Assembly: GCA_013399305.1 (NCBI GenBank)
Contig: VXAI01000158.1
Coordinates: forward strand, 248,001 to 312,000
Direction of reading: 5' to 3'
From: Rostratula benghalensis
Taxonomy: Eukaryota > Chordata > Aves > Charadriiformes > Rostratulidae
Length of the DNA: 64,000 bases
The translations under genes and the position numbers were made by a program. This document shows, piece after piece, positions 12,514 through 26,049 of this stretch (its first letter is position 1; the number at the start of each line of letters is the position of its first letter). Below the pieces are notes generated by a model, which was not told the DNA's origin, searched no databases, and was given only the letters and a program-made list of their open reading frames with translations.

Positions 12514-13168
12514 AAAAAGGCCTGGAGGTCCTGGTTAGACAGCAAGTAGACCATGTGTCAGGAATGTGCCCTTGTGGCAAAGAAAGCTGATAGTATCCTG
12601 GACAGCATTAGGTGGGGTGTTGCCAGCAGGCTGAAGGAGGTGATCCTACCCCTCTGCTCAGCAATGGTCAAACCATGGTGTGCTGGGTCCACACTGGGCT
12701 TCCCAGAACAAGAGAGACAAGGACAAGTCCAGTGAAGGGCCACTAAGATGGTAAGGAGGTTGGAGCATCTCTTGAATGAGGACAGACTGAGAGAGATGGG
12801 ACAGATCCGCCAGGAGAAGAGAAGCCTGAGGGGGACTTTATCAAGGTGTATAAATATTTTATTGGAGCAGTGGGGTGAAGAAAACAGAACCAGAATTTTT
12901 TTTGGTGATTCCTTCTGAAAGGGCAAGACACAACAGGCACAGATCAAAATACAGGAAACTGCACTTAGAAAGGAAAAAAACCACTTTTTCACTGTGAAGG
13001 TGATCAAACATGGGAACAGACTGCCCAGAGAGGCTGTGGAGTCTCCACTTTTGGAGATATTCCAAACCAAAATGGACACATCCCTGAGCAGCCTGCTCTA
13101 GGTGATCCTGCTTTGAGCAGGACATTGGATGAGACCATCTCTAGAGGTGCCTTTGAATCTGTGAATTG
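12514..13168 (+). mobile_element. CR1 LINE, 5'-truncated, frame broken
   Basis: The copy opens at a GGTCCTGGTTAGACAGCAAG-like CR1 block and continues through the rest of the RT C-terminal region (near 12710 GACAAGTCCAG, then GGAGCATCTC...GAGGACAGACTGAGAGAG) to a 3' end near 13168. Several stops and indels break the frame. Wording of the 3' UTR (GCCCAGAGAGGCTGTGGAGTCTCC) differs from the copies at 11198 and 17580, so it belongs to another CR1 subfamily. The terminal octamer is decayed. Confidence 0.9.
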
Positions 13169-16100
13169 CAATGTTGGTGTGAACACGTTTAGGGATTGTA
13201 TAAATTAAGGTTTTCTGTCTACTCATAATTCTCTGGATTCAAGATATGCATTCAAAAAGCTTTAGAGAGGCACCCATTACAGCTAAAATAATGCTGTTAC
13301 ACATTTGCCTCCCTTCTTACCATGTGAGGAATTGCACATGAAGTCTGCATGCCATATAGTTTTAATTAACCTAATTGATCACAGTAGCTGTGCTGCCAAC
13401 CACCAACGTGTTGATAGGACTTCACCGGAAGCTCAGCTAGTCTGTCATCATCTGGTCTCAAAATGTGGTTCAGATGATCCTCCCCTTTCAGAACTGTAGG
13501 TTTTTATGAAGCCTGGAATTCAAGCCAATGCAGAAGGCTGAATCTGCTGTCATTTTCTATGTCTCAAGCTTTACAAATAGGTGACCTACAGGAGTGTCCT
13601 GGATATAATTCACATTAATGAAGCAGATTCTGTAAAGGCAGCATAAAATATACCGTGGTTTCATTACCAGGCATCCATGGACAAGAAGAAATTGTTTAGT
13701 CGGTCCTTCTGCCAGGGGTTTGTGCCTTCAAAAAAGATCAGTTAGGGGTGAGCCCTTACAAAACTAAAAACTTGAGACATGTTTTTCTGAGGGAGTTTTA
13801 TAAGAGGTTGTTTTTCTGGTGGCTAGATATGCCTGTTGCTTCATTACAACCTGATAACATATCTTATGGCTTGCTCCTTGTTGAGGCGTATTTCTTAATT
13901 TAGCACCGAGTCGAAGCGTTCATAACATAGTGGAGCAAGACTTGGTAAACAGTTGTTTTATGGCTTCAAGGTTATTTTTTGAGATAGCTTCTCTGGATTC
14001 ATTATTTCAGAAGCAATTTGGTTATCTGCTTGCTGCTTCTTTCTAAAGCAAACTAAAAGGCATTAACACTTAGTTTTACACTTCCCTGGGCCCAGCCTTC
14101 ATGTGTAGGGTACGCTTTCTTTATATGCCTTCCGCAGAAAAATATGAAGAATAATAGCAATAATAATAATAGTAATAATTGAAAATTCTATCCGAAAGTA
14201 ATTTTTCTCTGCTGTGCAGCCAGGTTAATTTGGGGTTTCTACTCACTACCAATATCAATCCTAGGACTATCAGAGGAGAATGATGGAAGAGTCAGTTTGT
14301 GAACTCCGTGGTGCATTGCTTATCCTGAGAAGGCATGATAGCTGGTGGAGAGGAAACACATCCCTAAATTGTGTGGTGTTGAGTCTGCTGAACTGGACCA
14401 GACTGCGGGGCCACCCACATGGTCTTGCTCAACAGGGACCCAGATGGCTGCAGCTGTACCAGTTGGCTCAGCTTATAAGAGGGTACTGCTGTGGCTAATT
14501 TAAGTGTTACATATGTTTTAAAAATAACAATATTTGGGGGCAGCTAAGTGTTGTAGGATGCACTTGCAGAGGATGCAGTCCAGTGCCTCAACTTGAGGAC
14601 CACAATTGTGTGGTCCAAGAAAATCTCAAGGATGGTTCTCCACATTCTCATTAGACCCTCTGGCTTTATAAACGTCAGGGGTTTGTCACTGTACACATGA
14701 GAGAAAGGCATGTGCTTTTCTGAACTCATCACTTCCCAGTTTGTAAGGTGTGTGAATTCAGAACAGTTTTACTTTGGGAACTTAAGTTCTCTTGTTTTGT
14801 AAGAAGAGGTATGTGAGTTGTTCTTGTTTTCATCCTAAGAGCTCCTGTCGTTAAGGTGCAGTAAGTTGGGAGGGTTGCTTGCCTGCCAAGTCTCTCTTTG
14901 AGAATAACGTGAACTGAAGTTCACAGTCATAGAAAACAAAAAAGAAACTACAGTTTCAGGAATTTCAGCTAACAGTCTAATTTGCTGATAACTGGCTTGA
15001 TATCAAAAGGAAGCCAGTTATAATTCATCAGTTGATGAAAACGTTCATGAACAGCCACACTTTTTAAGAAAGTTCAACTTATGCTGCTAACGTGGTTAAA
15101 ATCACATATATAATCAAATAAATTAATAAATTGTAATAAATTGCCGGTAAACTAAAGAAGTTTGAATTTTCCCAAACAACGAATTTGGAATTCACCTTGC
15201 CAAATGCAGACATATAGGAGGAGGCACTTTCAGAGGTGCATGTTCTTCTAAACAGCTGATTTCTCAGCACTGACTGTAACTGGAGGTGGGGGTGAGAAGC
15301 TAACACGTCTAAAATTGAAAAAGGTAATTGAGATGAATGCACCTTAAATAGGCAGTAAAGATTTTGGGATGTCTTAATTTATATAGAAAGTGATGTTAGC
15401 GCTCTAACAACTTAATGATAGTATGATTAGATACAGTACAAATTATGTCTCTTTTATTAACCATAAAATATTAATAACTCACACAATTTTTATATTCAGA
15501 ATATTAGTTTCAGATTTCTCTTGCATATCTCAGTACTGTTAGTCATCTTAAAAATTGTTTTGATATCCATTGTGCTTCTGAATTTCCTTAACATTTACAT
15601 AATCACGTTTTATTAATTATGTATTTTTTTTCTGCTCTCAGTGAACAAAATGTACAAATACAGATTAAAAAATGAAGGGTAAAGAGAAGTGCTGGAATTT
15701 ACTATCCCAAACATATTCTTAGATTTATTAATAATGTAAGATAAATAATAACATACCTTTTCTCTGTCTTTCAATTACACCTATGAGAGAACTTGCTTAT
15801 AACAGTGATTATGAAAAATATTTTAAGATAGAAGTTGTTTTTCCTGCTGAATTTTTTCCATCTTATGTTAATAGTAAGTATTGGAAAACTGTACACAGAA
15901 TATTTAATGTTTCTAAGTGTATTGTATGGTTTTTTAAGTTTTATTTAAGAGCAGCAGAAGTTCTATGCAATGTTATTACATACTACCCCTTTAAACAAGT
16001 TACATGTCAAGAATTAGAGCAAGGAAGAACTACATTTTATATCTATGTTTAATAGGAATCAGGTTCAATATTACAAATAGGTATTTACTTGCAAGGCAAA

Positions 16101-17579
16101 TGCCCAAATATAGAAAAAGATGGGACACAGAAGTTTAGACTAATTGATGGACTGGAAAATTAATGATACTGTTGGAGATTTCTGTAATTTTTTGTCATTA
16201 TTGTTAAAATCACACCACAAAGCTCTAAATTGAAACCTCACTGAGGTAGGCACTGTATGTATGCAAGTCCCATTTAGATGTGTGAAGTAGATTAAAATGA
16301 GAAATATTTAGTTGGAGCTGCCAGGGACAGTGATGGAGAGGCAAGATCAGGCAGAAGAGATGAGAGAGCAATCCAAAGGCAGATGTAAGCACTGTTAGGG
16401 CACATGTCATTACCTCAAACCAACACAGAAATCTCCTAAAAATAACAGAGAAGATAAATAGATGATGGATGAATAACTGTAGGCCCCGGGGAAAAGGACT
16501 GAAGAAGTAGATCTCTTAAAGGGAGATCCTAAAGGGACAACAAGAAGTGGAAGGTGAGTGGGGAGAGGACAGAGTCATGACTGCTCAAGGAAGCTGTGGT
16601 TTTAAGCATAAACAACTGACCGTATCCAAAGCAGCTAAATAAACCAGGAGGGGTAGGGCCCCACAAGTTCCCCCACTAGTTTCAATCATGAAGCCTCTTG
16701 GCCAAGCTGATTGGGAGTTGTAGAGGTGGCAGCTGTTAAACTGAGTGAAATTTCTGACAGACTTGAACATTTAGGTTTGCTGCTAATGGGCTGTAGTGAT
16801 GTGAATAAGGCTTAAAAAGTACAGAGCCATAACTGTTCTTATTTATATGCATAATATAAATTTCACATTCTATAATAGCTGTAAGATAATCCAGAGCAGT
16901 TCCGGGGGATTATTGCACATCTAGGGTAGTTTAAGTCATCCAGCCTTTTGGCTTCAAGCCTTAAAACACTACCAGAGACATGTTATAATCGTCCAGAAAT
17001 GCACTGCCTGTTGTGAATTACAGCTTCAACCAAGATGTTCAGTACATTACACATATACCCAAATATACAATTTAACCAGGTAATGTGATGTGCATATTTA
17101 AAAAAAATAATAAAGAAATCTACATTTGGAGAACTTCAGTGCACTCTTCCACAAGCTGAAGAGACAATTTGCCTGCCCATCTCCAGAGAGTCCTTGCTAA
17201 TTTGCAACATTATTTGCTTCTGTGTTGAATGATCTCATTATCATCATCTTTGACCTTTACCTCTTTGGCCTTCTTTTTGGCGTTGGTTATCTGGGCTCTG
17301 TGTTAGATGCCTCAAGAGCCCCATGTGCTTTGAGATACTCAAATATGGGATGTAATTATAGCAACGAAGTGTAAAGAATGTCACAATTAGCAGTCAAGAA
17401 TGAATGGAGAAAATAGAAAGGAGAATTGATAACTCTAGTACAATCACTGCTATGTTACACCTCCTAGAAAGGGTTTTCCTGTAACAGAACTATATCTGAT
17501 ATAAGTGTTCATATAAATACCTGTACTAAACTGCCTCATGGATAGAATTAAATGCCTTTATTCCTATAAAGGAGAAGGA
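13169..17579. other. Unique AT-rich sequence
   Basis: No exon or mobile element recognised. There is an AAT-rich simple stretch near 14155-14180 and a hairpin at 14988-15021. Open frames are short and unremarkable. Confidence 0.55.
14988..15021. repeat. Perfect 11-bp inverted repeat, 12-base loop
   Basis: ATAACTGGCTT (14988-14998) is followed after 12 bases by its exact complement AAGCCAGTTAT (15011-15021). A second short inverted pair, CATCA-GT-TGATG, follows at 15026-15037. The arms are too short for a typical microRNA precursor unless flanking mismatched pairing extends them. Confidence 0.7.
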
Positions 17580-18289
17580 CTTAGATGAGAGGTCCTAGGA
17601 GGACTTCCTAGGAAAATGACTGGGGAGTGCTCATGGATGACAAGTTCAACATGAGCCGGCAGTGCGCCCTGGCAGCCCAGAAAGCCAACCCCATCCTGGG
17701 ATGCATCAAAAGAAGCATGGCCAGCAGGTCACAGATGATTCTACCCCTCTACTCTGTGCTCATGAGATCCCACCTGGAGTATTGTGTCCAGCTCTGAAGT
17801 CCTCAACATAGAAAGGACATGGAACTGTTAGAACAGGTCCAACAGAGGGCCCTGAAGATGATCAGAGGGATGGAGCACCTCTCCTATGAAGACAGGCTGA
17901 GAGAGCTGGGGTTGTTTAGCCTGGAGAAGAGAGGGCTCCGGGGAGAACATATAGAGCCTTTTAGTATCTGAAGGGAGCCTACAGGAGAGCTGGAGAGGGA
18001 CTCTGTCAAGAAGTGCAGTGACAGGACAAGGGGTAACAGCTTTAAATTAGAAGAGGGGAGATTTAGATTAGATACCAGAAAGAAATTCTTTCCTGTGATA
18101 GTGGTGAGGCACTGGAACAGGTTGCCCAGGGAAGAAGCTGTGGCTGCCCCATCCCTGGAGGGATTCAAGGCCAGGCTGGATGGGGATTTGAGCAACCTGG
18201 TCTGGTGGGAGGTGTCCCTGCCCATGGCAGGGGGGTTGGAACTTGATGGATCTTTAAAGTCTCTTCCAACTCTAACAATTTTGTGATTT
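17580..18289 (+). mobile_element. CR1 LINE, 5'-truncated
   Basis: Begins in the RT region with the block GACAAGTTCAACATGAGCC and runs through the conserved GGAGCACCTCTCC, CTGAGAGAGCTGGGG and AGGCACTGGAACAGGTTGCC segments. The 3' UTR reads GGTGTCCCTGCCCATGGCAGG, the same subfamily type as the copies at 30926 and 35096. The coding part has frame breaks. The 3' octamer has decayed to TTTTGTGATT. Confidence 0.95.
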
Positions 18290-21200
18290 ATTTTCCTGTC
18301 TTCTCTTACATGAGAGAGAAAAGAGGAGATCCCTGTTTACCTTCTTTCTACCTTTTTTTTCTGCTACTTCTCCACTCTGAGCTCTGCCAACCTGGGCTGT
18401 TTTCTCTCTCCTCCCAATGAACGGATTTCTCAGTCTAGTGTTTTTATTCATCCTGTCTTTATCAGCCCTACGCTATTTTGCTCTGAATCAAGCAAAGCCT
18501 TCCCAAAAAGAAAGGGTTAAGGAGCTGCCAGCAGCCAGGCACACCTTATGTTGTTTCTTTTTCCCCAGCCTACCTTGTTTTTGTCAGATAAAATTGCAAG
18601 CAAAAAGCAAATTACAATGTTTTCTGATATTAACTGTAATATTATGTCTTCTTCCATGTAGGCAATTTAGCTCAAGCTGGCGGGCTGCCCATTCCAATGC
18701 GCAAGGACACTGCTTTTCTGGGAGGCTGTGTCAGATAAAGCAGTTGGGTTTTCTGAAACTGGAGGTTGTTTTGTGTTTTTTTTTCTTCCCTCTCGTTAGT
18801 GGAAAGAGACCTTATCAGCACATAAACACAGCCTGCATGGCAACACCAAGATACCTGTTTTGCCTCATATTCGACTTCCTCAACAAAGCGTATTTCTCCC
18901 GTGGATATTAAAATAATAGCTTTTATGTTAGAAAGCATGCTCGCTTGCACTGCAATTATTAACTGCTCAATTAGGACACTCTCCCAGCTATCTGGGCTGA
19001 GGTTTTCAGAGGAGCCCAGGGAGTTGACTGCATAAAGCTACATCTGTACCAGGAGATTAAGTGTGTCTGTGCTCTCTGACACGAGGCTAACGAGCATGGA
19101 ATGGCCCATGTCCATATTACTCCTTTTTCTTATCCTCCAAAATAGGGTGGCCAACTCCAAACCGCCTCCTGAGAATGATTTCTGGCCCCCACATACCTCC
19201 GAGCTGTGTCCTGGAGTTGGGAAATGGTGGTTGCCCCATGCCAAGAGCATTCCTGAGGCTCGTTGAACAAAGTCAGGGTTTTTGGTTTTTTTGTTTTTTT
19301 TCTGAGAGTCCAGGAATATTCCCTGAGACTGTTTTAACTTGAGGTCAAGTCTTACTGTCGTTGGTTGCTCAAAAGCTTGAAGTCTTAAATCCTGGTCCTC
19401 AGAAGAGTCGCATGTTCATGGTGTTGCCACATGCTGTTTATATGGTCAATTGTGGTTTATAAATAGGTCATTCTTAAATGTTAATTAAAGTAGGGAAAAT
19501 GCAGTGGTTATTCCAAATTGCAGAACCCTGTCATGTCAGATCCCCTTCCACAGCACTCAGTGTCTTGATGCATCATTTTATAGGATGCTTATTAATAATA
19601 GTAAGAATAAGCAGAATATTGTAGTCTCTCACTTGCCACGAGGTTGCCCAGTCATACTGCATGCCCGAGCTGTCACTAGTGCTAAACTCCAGGTTGTGTG
19701 AACTACAGATGTTGATGATGATGTTGTCAACTTGCTGTTGACAAGTAGAATACAAATAAATATTTATTCCCCCTCTGCTTTCCCCCCAATTTGCTTTCCT
19801 GTAAGAATATCCTTCTCTGCACACATGATGAAGTCATAGCACTTGCTGCGTGACATCAAAGCCCGTTGCTGTGAGAATGAGTGTAATCTAGCAAACAATG
19901 ATCACATTGTGTGTGTAAGCAGGGAAAAAGAGAAGGCAAGTTATAAAGCAGCACCTTTTTTTTTATTTGCATGGCAATATTTCAATAACCAGCAGATTTT
20001 TGGAAAAGGGCTGCAAAAATAGTAAAAAGATAAATGTATCTATGTTTTGATGTTGTGATTTTATATTATTTTTTTAACAAGTACAAATGTTCATTTCTAT
20101 CTATTAAAATAAAAAATAGCCCTGAATTTCAGGCAGGATCCTGAGAGAGTGATTGGCATTCCCAATCAATGCTTGCTGGGATATTTTCTTTTTCTTTTTT
20201 CTTTTTTTTTTTCTTTTTCCACGCAATCCTTCTATGGTACTATTAATGCTAACCTCCTTAGCTGCACCCTTGGAGCAGCCTGGTGCGATAGCTTTACTAC
20301 AAAGGGCTTCTGTGTATTCCAGGAGTCAGGATATAGCACTCTTCTGACAGAAAATGCCCTGTAATGAAGGTGAAGCTTAGACATTATTTATTCCAAATAC
20401 AGGATCTTTCCATCTGCGAGTTTATAGAGGCTGAGAAATTGTTGAATTTGGAGATTTGCAAATACAAATTACAAGCTCGACTCCGAAAATATTCCCTCCT
20501 GGAAAACAAATCCTATTCCCTCTTGTGAGCATTATCCTTAGGCAGCGTTGGATCGGTACAGAAGGCATTTCTAAGGTGGACAGTTTTGCTCATAAAGACA
20601 CGGCACCACCCTCTCCTGGAACCAGGCAACTAAAACATTTTTGATCCCGCTCTCGGGTACCTGGAGAGAACAAACTGTCACTTGTGTTGAATTACATGGA
20701 ATATTTTTGGTGTCTCTTACCCGGGTCCACTTTTTAGGCTGGAGCAGGTTAAAGTCAGAGCTGTGCAAACTTCGAGAAGCCTACGTCCAAATTAGGGCTG
20801 GCTCGCTTCCAGAAATGGCTGGAGCTGGCAAATTTAAATCATTTTCAAGTTGGAGCTGTTTTTTTCTGGGTTTTATGTCATCACTTCTGAGTTAAAACTG
20901 AGGAAAAACCTGTTTGTAACTGATTTAACCTCTTTCTGACTCCTGCCTTGGTCCGGAGTCTTTTTTTCCGTATGTGTGACTTATTTTTTGAGAACTAACC
21001 ACTGATGGGATTATACAGTGTGTCGAGTCTCTGGAATGGCCTATCTAATAATGCATGGGATTTTAAAGCTTTCATTTTAAACTTTTACAGAGCATTAATT
21101 GCTGAAGTATCTAGAAGAAAGTGATTTTTATAATATTTTCTAGAAAATAAATTATTTTTCCGCTATATGTTTTTGTGCAATTCAGATGTTAGATGACAAT

Positions 21201-21542
21201 TTTTAAATTGGCTGGCATTACCAAAATGCTGGGAAGTGCCATGCTTTTGGCTTAAGACTGGTAATAAGTTAACGTTTTCTTAGCACTTACATTTTCTGAA
21301 TTATTGCTGTGGTAGGGGGACAATTTCTATAGATAATGAGTTTACAGGTGAATTCCCTCTGAAGCCTCAAATTGGTGCCTAACTTTATGCATGTGGATGG
21401 TCATTACGAACTGATCTGGGAGGCTCTGGAGAAGGGGGACGTGACCATATCACAGGAATCTGAGGAAACAGTCTACTTCAGTAATATACAGGTGCCTGCT
21501 TAGGAGCTGACCTTTTGAAGAGCTGTCCAAACATTTACTCAC
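18290..21542. other. Unique sequence, CR1-free
   Basis: No gene recognised. The 164-codon plus-strand frame at 18417-18911 is rich in F, L and C from pyrimidine tracts and has no domain I know. The text around 18800-18960 and 20400-20900 is compositionally balanced and repeat-free, like conserved non-coding DNA, but conservation cannot be judged from one sequence. Confidence 0.5.
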
Positions 21543-21697
21543 TCTCACAACACCCTCATGAAGTAGAGGATAAATATTATCTCAATTTTATGGAACAAGA
21601 AGGTGAGCACCAAGAAAAGTCTGGATTAAAACTCAGGAATTTGTGGCAGGCAGTTGCTTGTTTAATCCATTAAACTGTGGTGTTTGGTTTGTCAATA
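21543..21697 (-). mobile_element. MIR/CORE-SINE remnant
   Basis: On the plus strand this matches the reverse complement of a MIR: a CATTTACTCACTCTCACAAC block, then CTCATGAAGTAGAGGATAAATATTATCTCAATTTTATGG-type text (the 'hundreds of bases' core, diverged), then TAAAACTCAGGAATTTG and a final CCATTAAACTGTGGTG. These tRNA-derived SINEs are old and scarce in birds. It is diverged throughout, as expected for its age. Confidence 0.6.
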
Positions 21698-24600
21698 GTC
21701 CCGTGCTTTATAAACTAGACAAAACCTTTAAAATACCAATTAGTTTAGATAGGCAGGAGTTCAGTTCTCTCTGCATAAAACAGAGGCGAAGCCATTTCAC
21801 ATCATCACCATCGTAGCCAAACTTGGTGAATTTGTTTCATATGTGTATTAAAGTGAGGATTCCTCTTGACAGTAGTAGTGTATCGAACAAACTCCTTCTT
21901 CTGGAGGAAGGGAAGCTCGGAAAAAGGGATGATATTTCCATGTTAACTGAAGTAGATCATCACTTTAACCTTACTTTACCAAAGCCCATCGTTGGGGAAG
22001 CAGCGCTGCCCATGCAACTATCTCAATGAACGCTTCTATTGTGTTTGCATGGAATGAGTTTATGTTTGTTTTATGCAAAACAGAATTTATAAAGCAATTC
22101 TATCATTTTTGGCAAGTCCTTGTGATGCTTTCTGTTGCCCATCAGTTGAAACAAGGCTGAAAAGCACTGTAGAAATGACCAAGGCTACCACCATCATCTC
22201 TTCCAAACTGCAGTGGAACTGAAATGTCACAGGACAAGAGGGCAAATGTTGAGAACGGGAAAAGTAGAAAAACAGAGCAGCATGAAATGTCAAACCACAT
22301 TTTTTAAGGCGCTTTTTACTATATTTCCATAAATGCATGAGGGAATTATGTTGCAAATACTTGAAACTGTTTATTTTCATTTTTGGCTTGATTTTCTAGC
22401 ATTGAAAAAACCATGTCTAATGATCTTGAGCATTCTTAAAGAAAAAAATTATATTTTACATAATGGTTTGCATGTGTGAGTTCCCTCTGGCAGGAGCACT
22501 ATAATTAGCCTGTCGTCTCTCAGAGAAGAGACTATCTGTCTTAAGGATGCAACAGTGAGTCTTGGCTGCTAGAGCTAAGAGCAGAACATTGTGATTTTGC
22601 TAAAAGATAAACATTATCCCTTTTCACTTATTCATCTTTCTCCTCTTCCTGCTTCTTTGGCTCAAAGCTAGCCTGGAGAAGCAAAGGACAGCTGAGTACA
22701 GTTTTCTTCCTTCCTCATTCAGCAAGCCATGGCGAAAGATCTTGGCTTCTTGACATCAATAACTTTGCTTCAACTCAACTTGGAACTGTTTGGGCAGCCT
22801 TTCAAAAATAAAAAGGTACAATAAAAGGGGACTGAACTTCCTGTTTTACTCATAAAGTAGCAGATTCAGCTAAGGCACACTTTCCTTTGGGATTGTCCAT
22901 ATACTGCCCAGGAGAGTCAAGGATGTGGAATATTATTCCTTTGCACAACTTTATTGTAGCTATTAAAAGACAATCAACCAGAACAGGGTGGTGGCAGACA
23001 GTGTTGTGTGTTTCAGTCTTTTGCGGTCTTGTTACTAAAGGAGAGTAATTTTGGTAGAAAGGCTTTGCTGCTTTTGGGTAGCCATGTGTGTCCTTGATCA
23101 GAGGAGGGGGAAGGAGAGAAGGAAAACTCAAAACCACCACAGAGTCAGAAAAATGCAACTGGTTTGAGCTGGCAGAGCAGCACTGGTGTGTGTTAACTCT
23201 TGGTATTATCATGCCTGAGGTTTCATTTCCAGCATCGACAAAGAAAGCTGTAATACAGGAGTTGATCACATATGGCACCTTTCCAGGCCCAACTGGTTCC
23301 ATTAGCAGAGACTGGGTAAGAAGCTGAGGTTTCCAGTGGGGACAGGAGAATATTCAATTTTGTTTTGAAGACTGTCATGCACGTGTGCCAGTCCTTCAGA
23401 GAATGTGTCGATACACTGGTGAAAACTAACTGCCACGGCAATGACATCTCTTCACAGATAATGATATATGGACCAGGTTCCTTGAATATACCCATCATCA
23501 AATTCTTTGACTTGTGCCATGTCCATTTATTCTTGAGCTTCCTTCGTAATCCTTCTGCTGTTGCTCTCCTTCTGCCCCTCTTCTCTCCTATGTTGTGCAA
23601 TTTGTCTGAACAGTGCAACTTTCTTTCCTTACTCCTCACAGCTTTTTCCTCTCCACCCCTCTGCTTTCCTGATAGTTTCCTTTGCCAAATAGTCAGAGAT
23701 TTTCTCAATTCTGAGTTCCTATGTAAGCTATAATTTTATTCTATTATGAGTGAGCACTGCTACTGCAGGCCTGGAACTGATTACTGTTTGCATATATCCA
23801 GCATCACCAGCCAAAGAGTCAAAGACCAAAGAGACTTCTCAGAACCTCACATGGTTTTCAACATCACCTTGTTATTCTTTTCATTTTCATCCTCCTTTTG
23901 TTGGGAATTTCTTTTTTTTTTTTTTTACTTTCAGTTGTATCTGGAATTCAAAGACCAATTTTATCTTTCGAAAAGTTCCTGTAGATACTGGTTATCTTCC
24001 CAAACAGCCCAATACCTAAAATCCCATTCTAAATTAGCCTCTATTTCTAGTCTTGGACATCCCAAAAAGGCATTGATTAGATCAGCCTGAACTCTGTCTG
24101 CTCTTTTCTGCAGTGTATTTCAGGCTTCTGCATTGACAGACCTTTGCTGGGAGCCTAAAAGCAAAGCTTTTGTGTGTTTTATGTTGGTACTTGGCCCTGG
24201 TTGGAAAAAAATATTTTCATTGTTTTTCTAAAATTTTGATGCTCTATTTCTTCATCCCAGAAAGGAGAAATCACAAAAATAAAATAAATACAAAATAAAT
24301 CAATCCCATGGAAAGTTGAAAATACTGCAAGCAGAAAGAGGATATTTCTTTTTTAAGAAAACCATTAAAGAGAGGGTTGTGCATGAGGAAATTTTTAGAT
24401 TTTTTTCCCTTTATAAAAGTTATATGCTATGATTGTGTTCTGAAAAGATGGGATAATTAGGAATTGTGACATAGAAGAGGTCATACTGGGCAATCTGGTA
24501 GCTCTTCTGCCTTTCAGCTCCTGCAAGTGAATATTTACAGGAAGTATGATTTGAAAGATGGAGAAAATCATGGTGAAGTAAGACTGAAATAGTTCTTTCT

Positions 24601-25150
24601 TCTGTGTTAGTCACTTTCCTAAAGAGCTCTGTAATAAATCTTGGTTTGCCATGATCTCCTGTGTATTGACCTTTGTACTCCCCAGGAAGTTTCCTCTACC
24701 AAAAAACCCACCTATTTTTGAGTGTCCATTGATCTAGCCATCTTCTTGCTGCTCATTTCTTGGTAGCTCTGTTCCATGCAGAAACACCTATTTCTGAGAA
24801 TGGCATTGTTGGTCTGGCAGCCACAGAATCCAGCTTTCTTAAGTGGTCTTGTGTGGAATTGCATGTCTCACTTTAAGTGTCCTTTAGCATAAAATGCTTA
24901 ATTGACTTGTATCTTTGAACTGTGTAAATGGATGCAAGTTCTGGGATCTATTTCTGTTCTTCTTCCCTTGGGCAGTATATTGAAGGTCATTGATGGGGAA
25001 AAAAAAAAAAAAAAAAAAAAAGTAAGAAAAAAAAGAATTAAACCAATTCTCCTAGCTGTCTCTAAAATTTTGTTGAATAGCTATTTCTGAATCTTGAATT
25101 CTGTTATTTGTTAGGTCAGATTTGTTGTCCTTTTTCCGTGTCAGTACCTC
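21698..25150. other. Unique sequence with homopolymer tracts
   Basis: The overlapping minus-strand frames at 22850-23302 and 23223-23708 (150 and 161 codons) match no family I know and share no motif; I regard them as chance. A 23-A run is at 24999-25021. Confidence 0.5.
24999..25021 (+). repeat. Poly-A tract (23 A)
   Basis: A run of 23 A followed by a degraded A-rich tail to about 25039. No retroposon body is recognised upstream. Confidence 0.85.
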
Positions 25151-25260
25151 CCTTATCCTTATCCTTATCCTTATCCTTATCCTTATCCTTATCCTTATCC
25201 TTATCCTTATCCTTATCCTTATCCTTATCCTTATCCTTATCCTTATCCTTATCCTTATCC
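25151..25260 (+). repeat. (TTATCC)n hexanucleotide array, about 18 units
   Basis: About 110 bases of uninterrupted CCTTAT/TTATCC hexamers with no visible mismatch. Reading through it gives a long Leu-Ile alternation, an artefact. The unit is not the vertebrate telomeric TTAGGG, nor its complement. Its purity suggests recent expansion or ongoing length change. Confidence 0.95.
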
Positions 25261-26049
25261 TGGCTGTTTTCCTAGAAACCCTTTGTTTATGTCTTGCTCT
25301 TTTCAGGATGAGCCAGGTGAATTAATCTACAATACTTGTTATTTCCTATATGTAAGGATACCACTGAAAAGAGGAGCACTCTTGTTTGTATTACCTTCTG
25401 ATGACTGCCATTGTTCCTTGGATTACAGATTAATACCCAACCATTGTTTAACTAAATTAATTACTCCAATTCTCCTGAAATGATTTGCTAAATCTTCATT
25501 TTCTATTCTCTGCTGCTGCTGGCAAGAGTTTCTTTAAAATCAGGGGGAATTAGGCTGTGACTGTCTTGCAAGCAGTGCAAATGGGAGCAGATGTGTAGAA
25601 GGCAAATGGTTGGTGCTGACCCAACATGCCCACGATGAGCATTTTGGTGGGGTTTACTTTCACTCTAGCACAAGGTCAAATCTGGCCCCATTGAGTGAAA
25701 GCCTGTTAGTGGTTGGAGTGCATCTTTTGATTTGGTTTTATCCAGTAAGAGTCCAGTTAAGTGTGCTCTGAAATCATGCCACGCTGCAAACCAATGTGCA
25801 GTAAGTGGGGATAAATGGGAGATTTGTTTCAAAACTGCGCCCCTGATCCAAACTAAAATGCTTCCATAGATGTATCCTTTCGTACCTGACTCAGACATCT
25901 CTGTAAATCCAGCAATGGGCTTATCTGGATCAACCTAAATCAACTTAAATATTTCTCTGCATGTGGCCAAAAGGCTTCTTAATATCCCGATTGGACATGT
26001 TCTTTTCACATTAATGTTACCATTGTCATAATTGCTGTTCTTATAACTT
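25261..26049. other. Unique sequence
   Basis: Nothing recognisable as gene or repeat between the hexamer array and the old CR1 remnant. Confidence 0.5.

Noticed and set aside
18417..18911. 164-codon plus-strand frame with a hydrophobic start resembling a signal peptide
   Set aside because: The hydrophobic stretches come from T- and CTT-rich DNA; no cysteine spacing, domain or splice context supports a secreted protein.
22850..23708. Two overlapping minus-strand frames of 150 and 161 codons
   Set aside because: No family resemblance, different frames, and both end at random stops; probably chance.
24999..25039. Processed pseudogene ending in poly-A
   Set aside because: No transcript-like body, target-site duplication or known gene sequence is recognisable upstream.
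25151..25260. Interstitial telomeric repeat
   Set aside because: The unit is TTATCC/GGATAA, not TTAGGG/CCCTAA.
25122..25325. Leu-Ile repeat protein
   Set aside because: It is a translation of the (TTATCC)n hexamer array.
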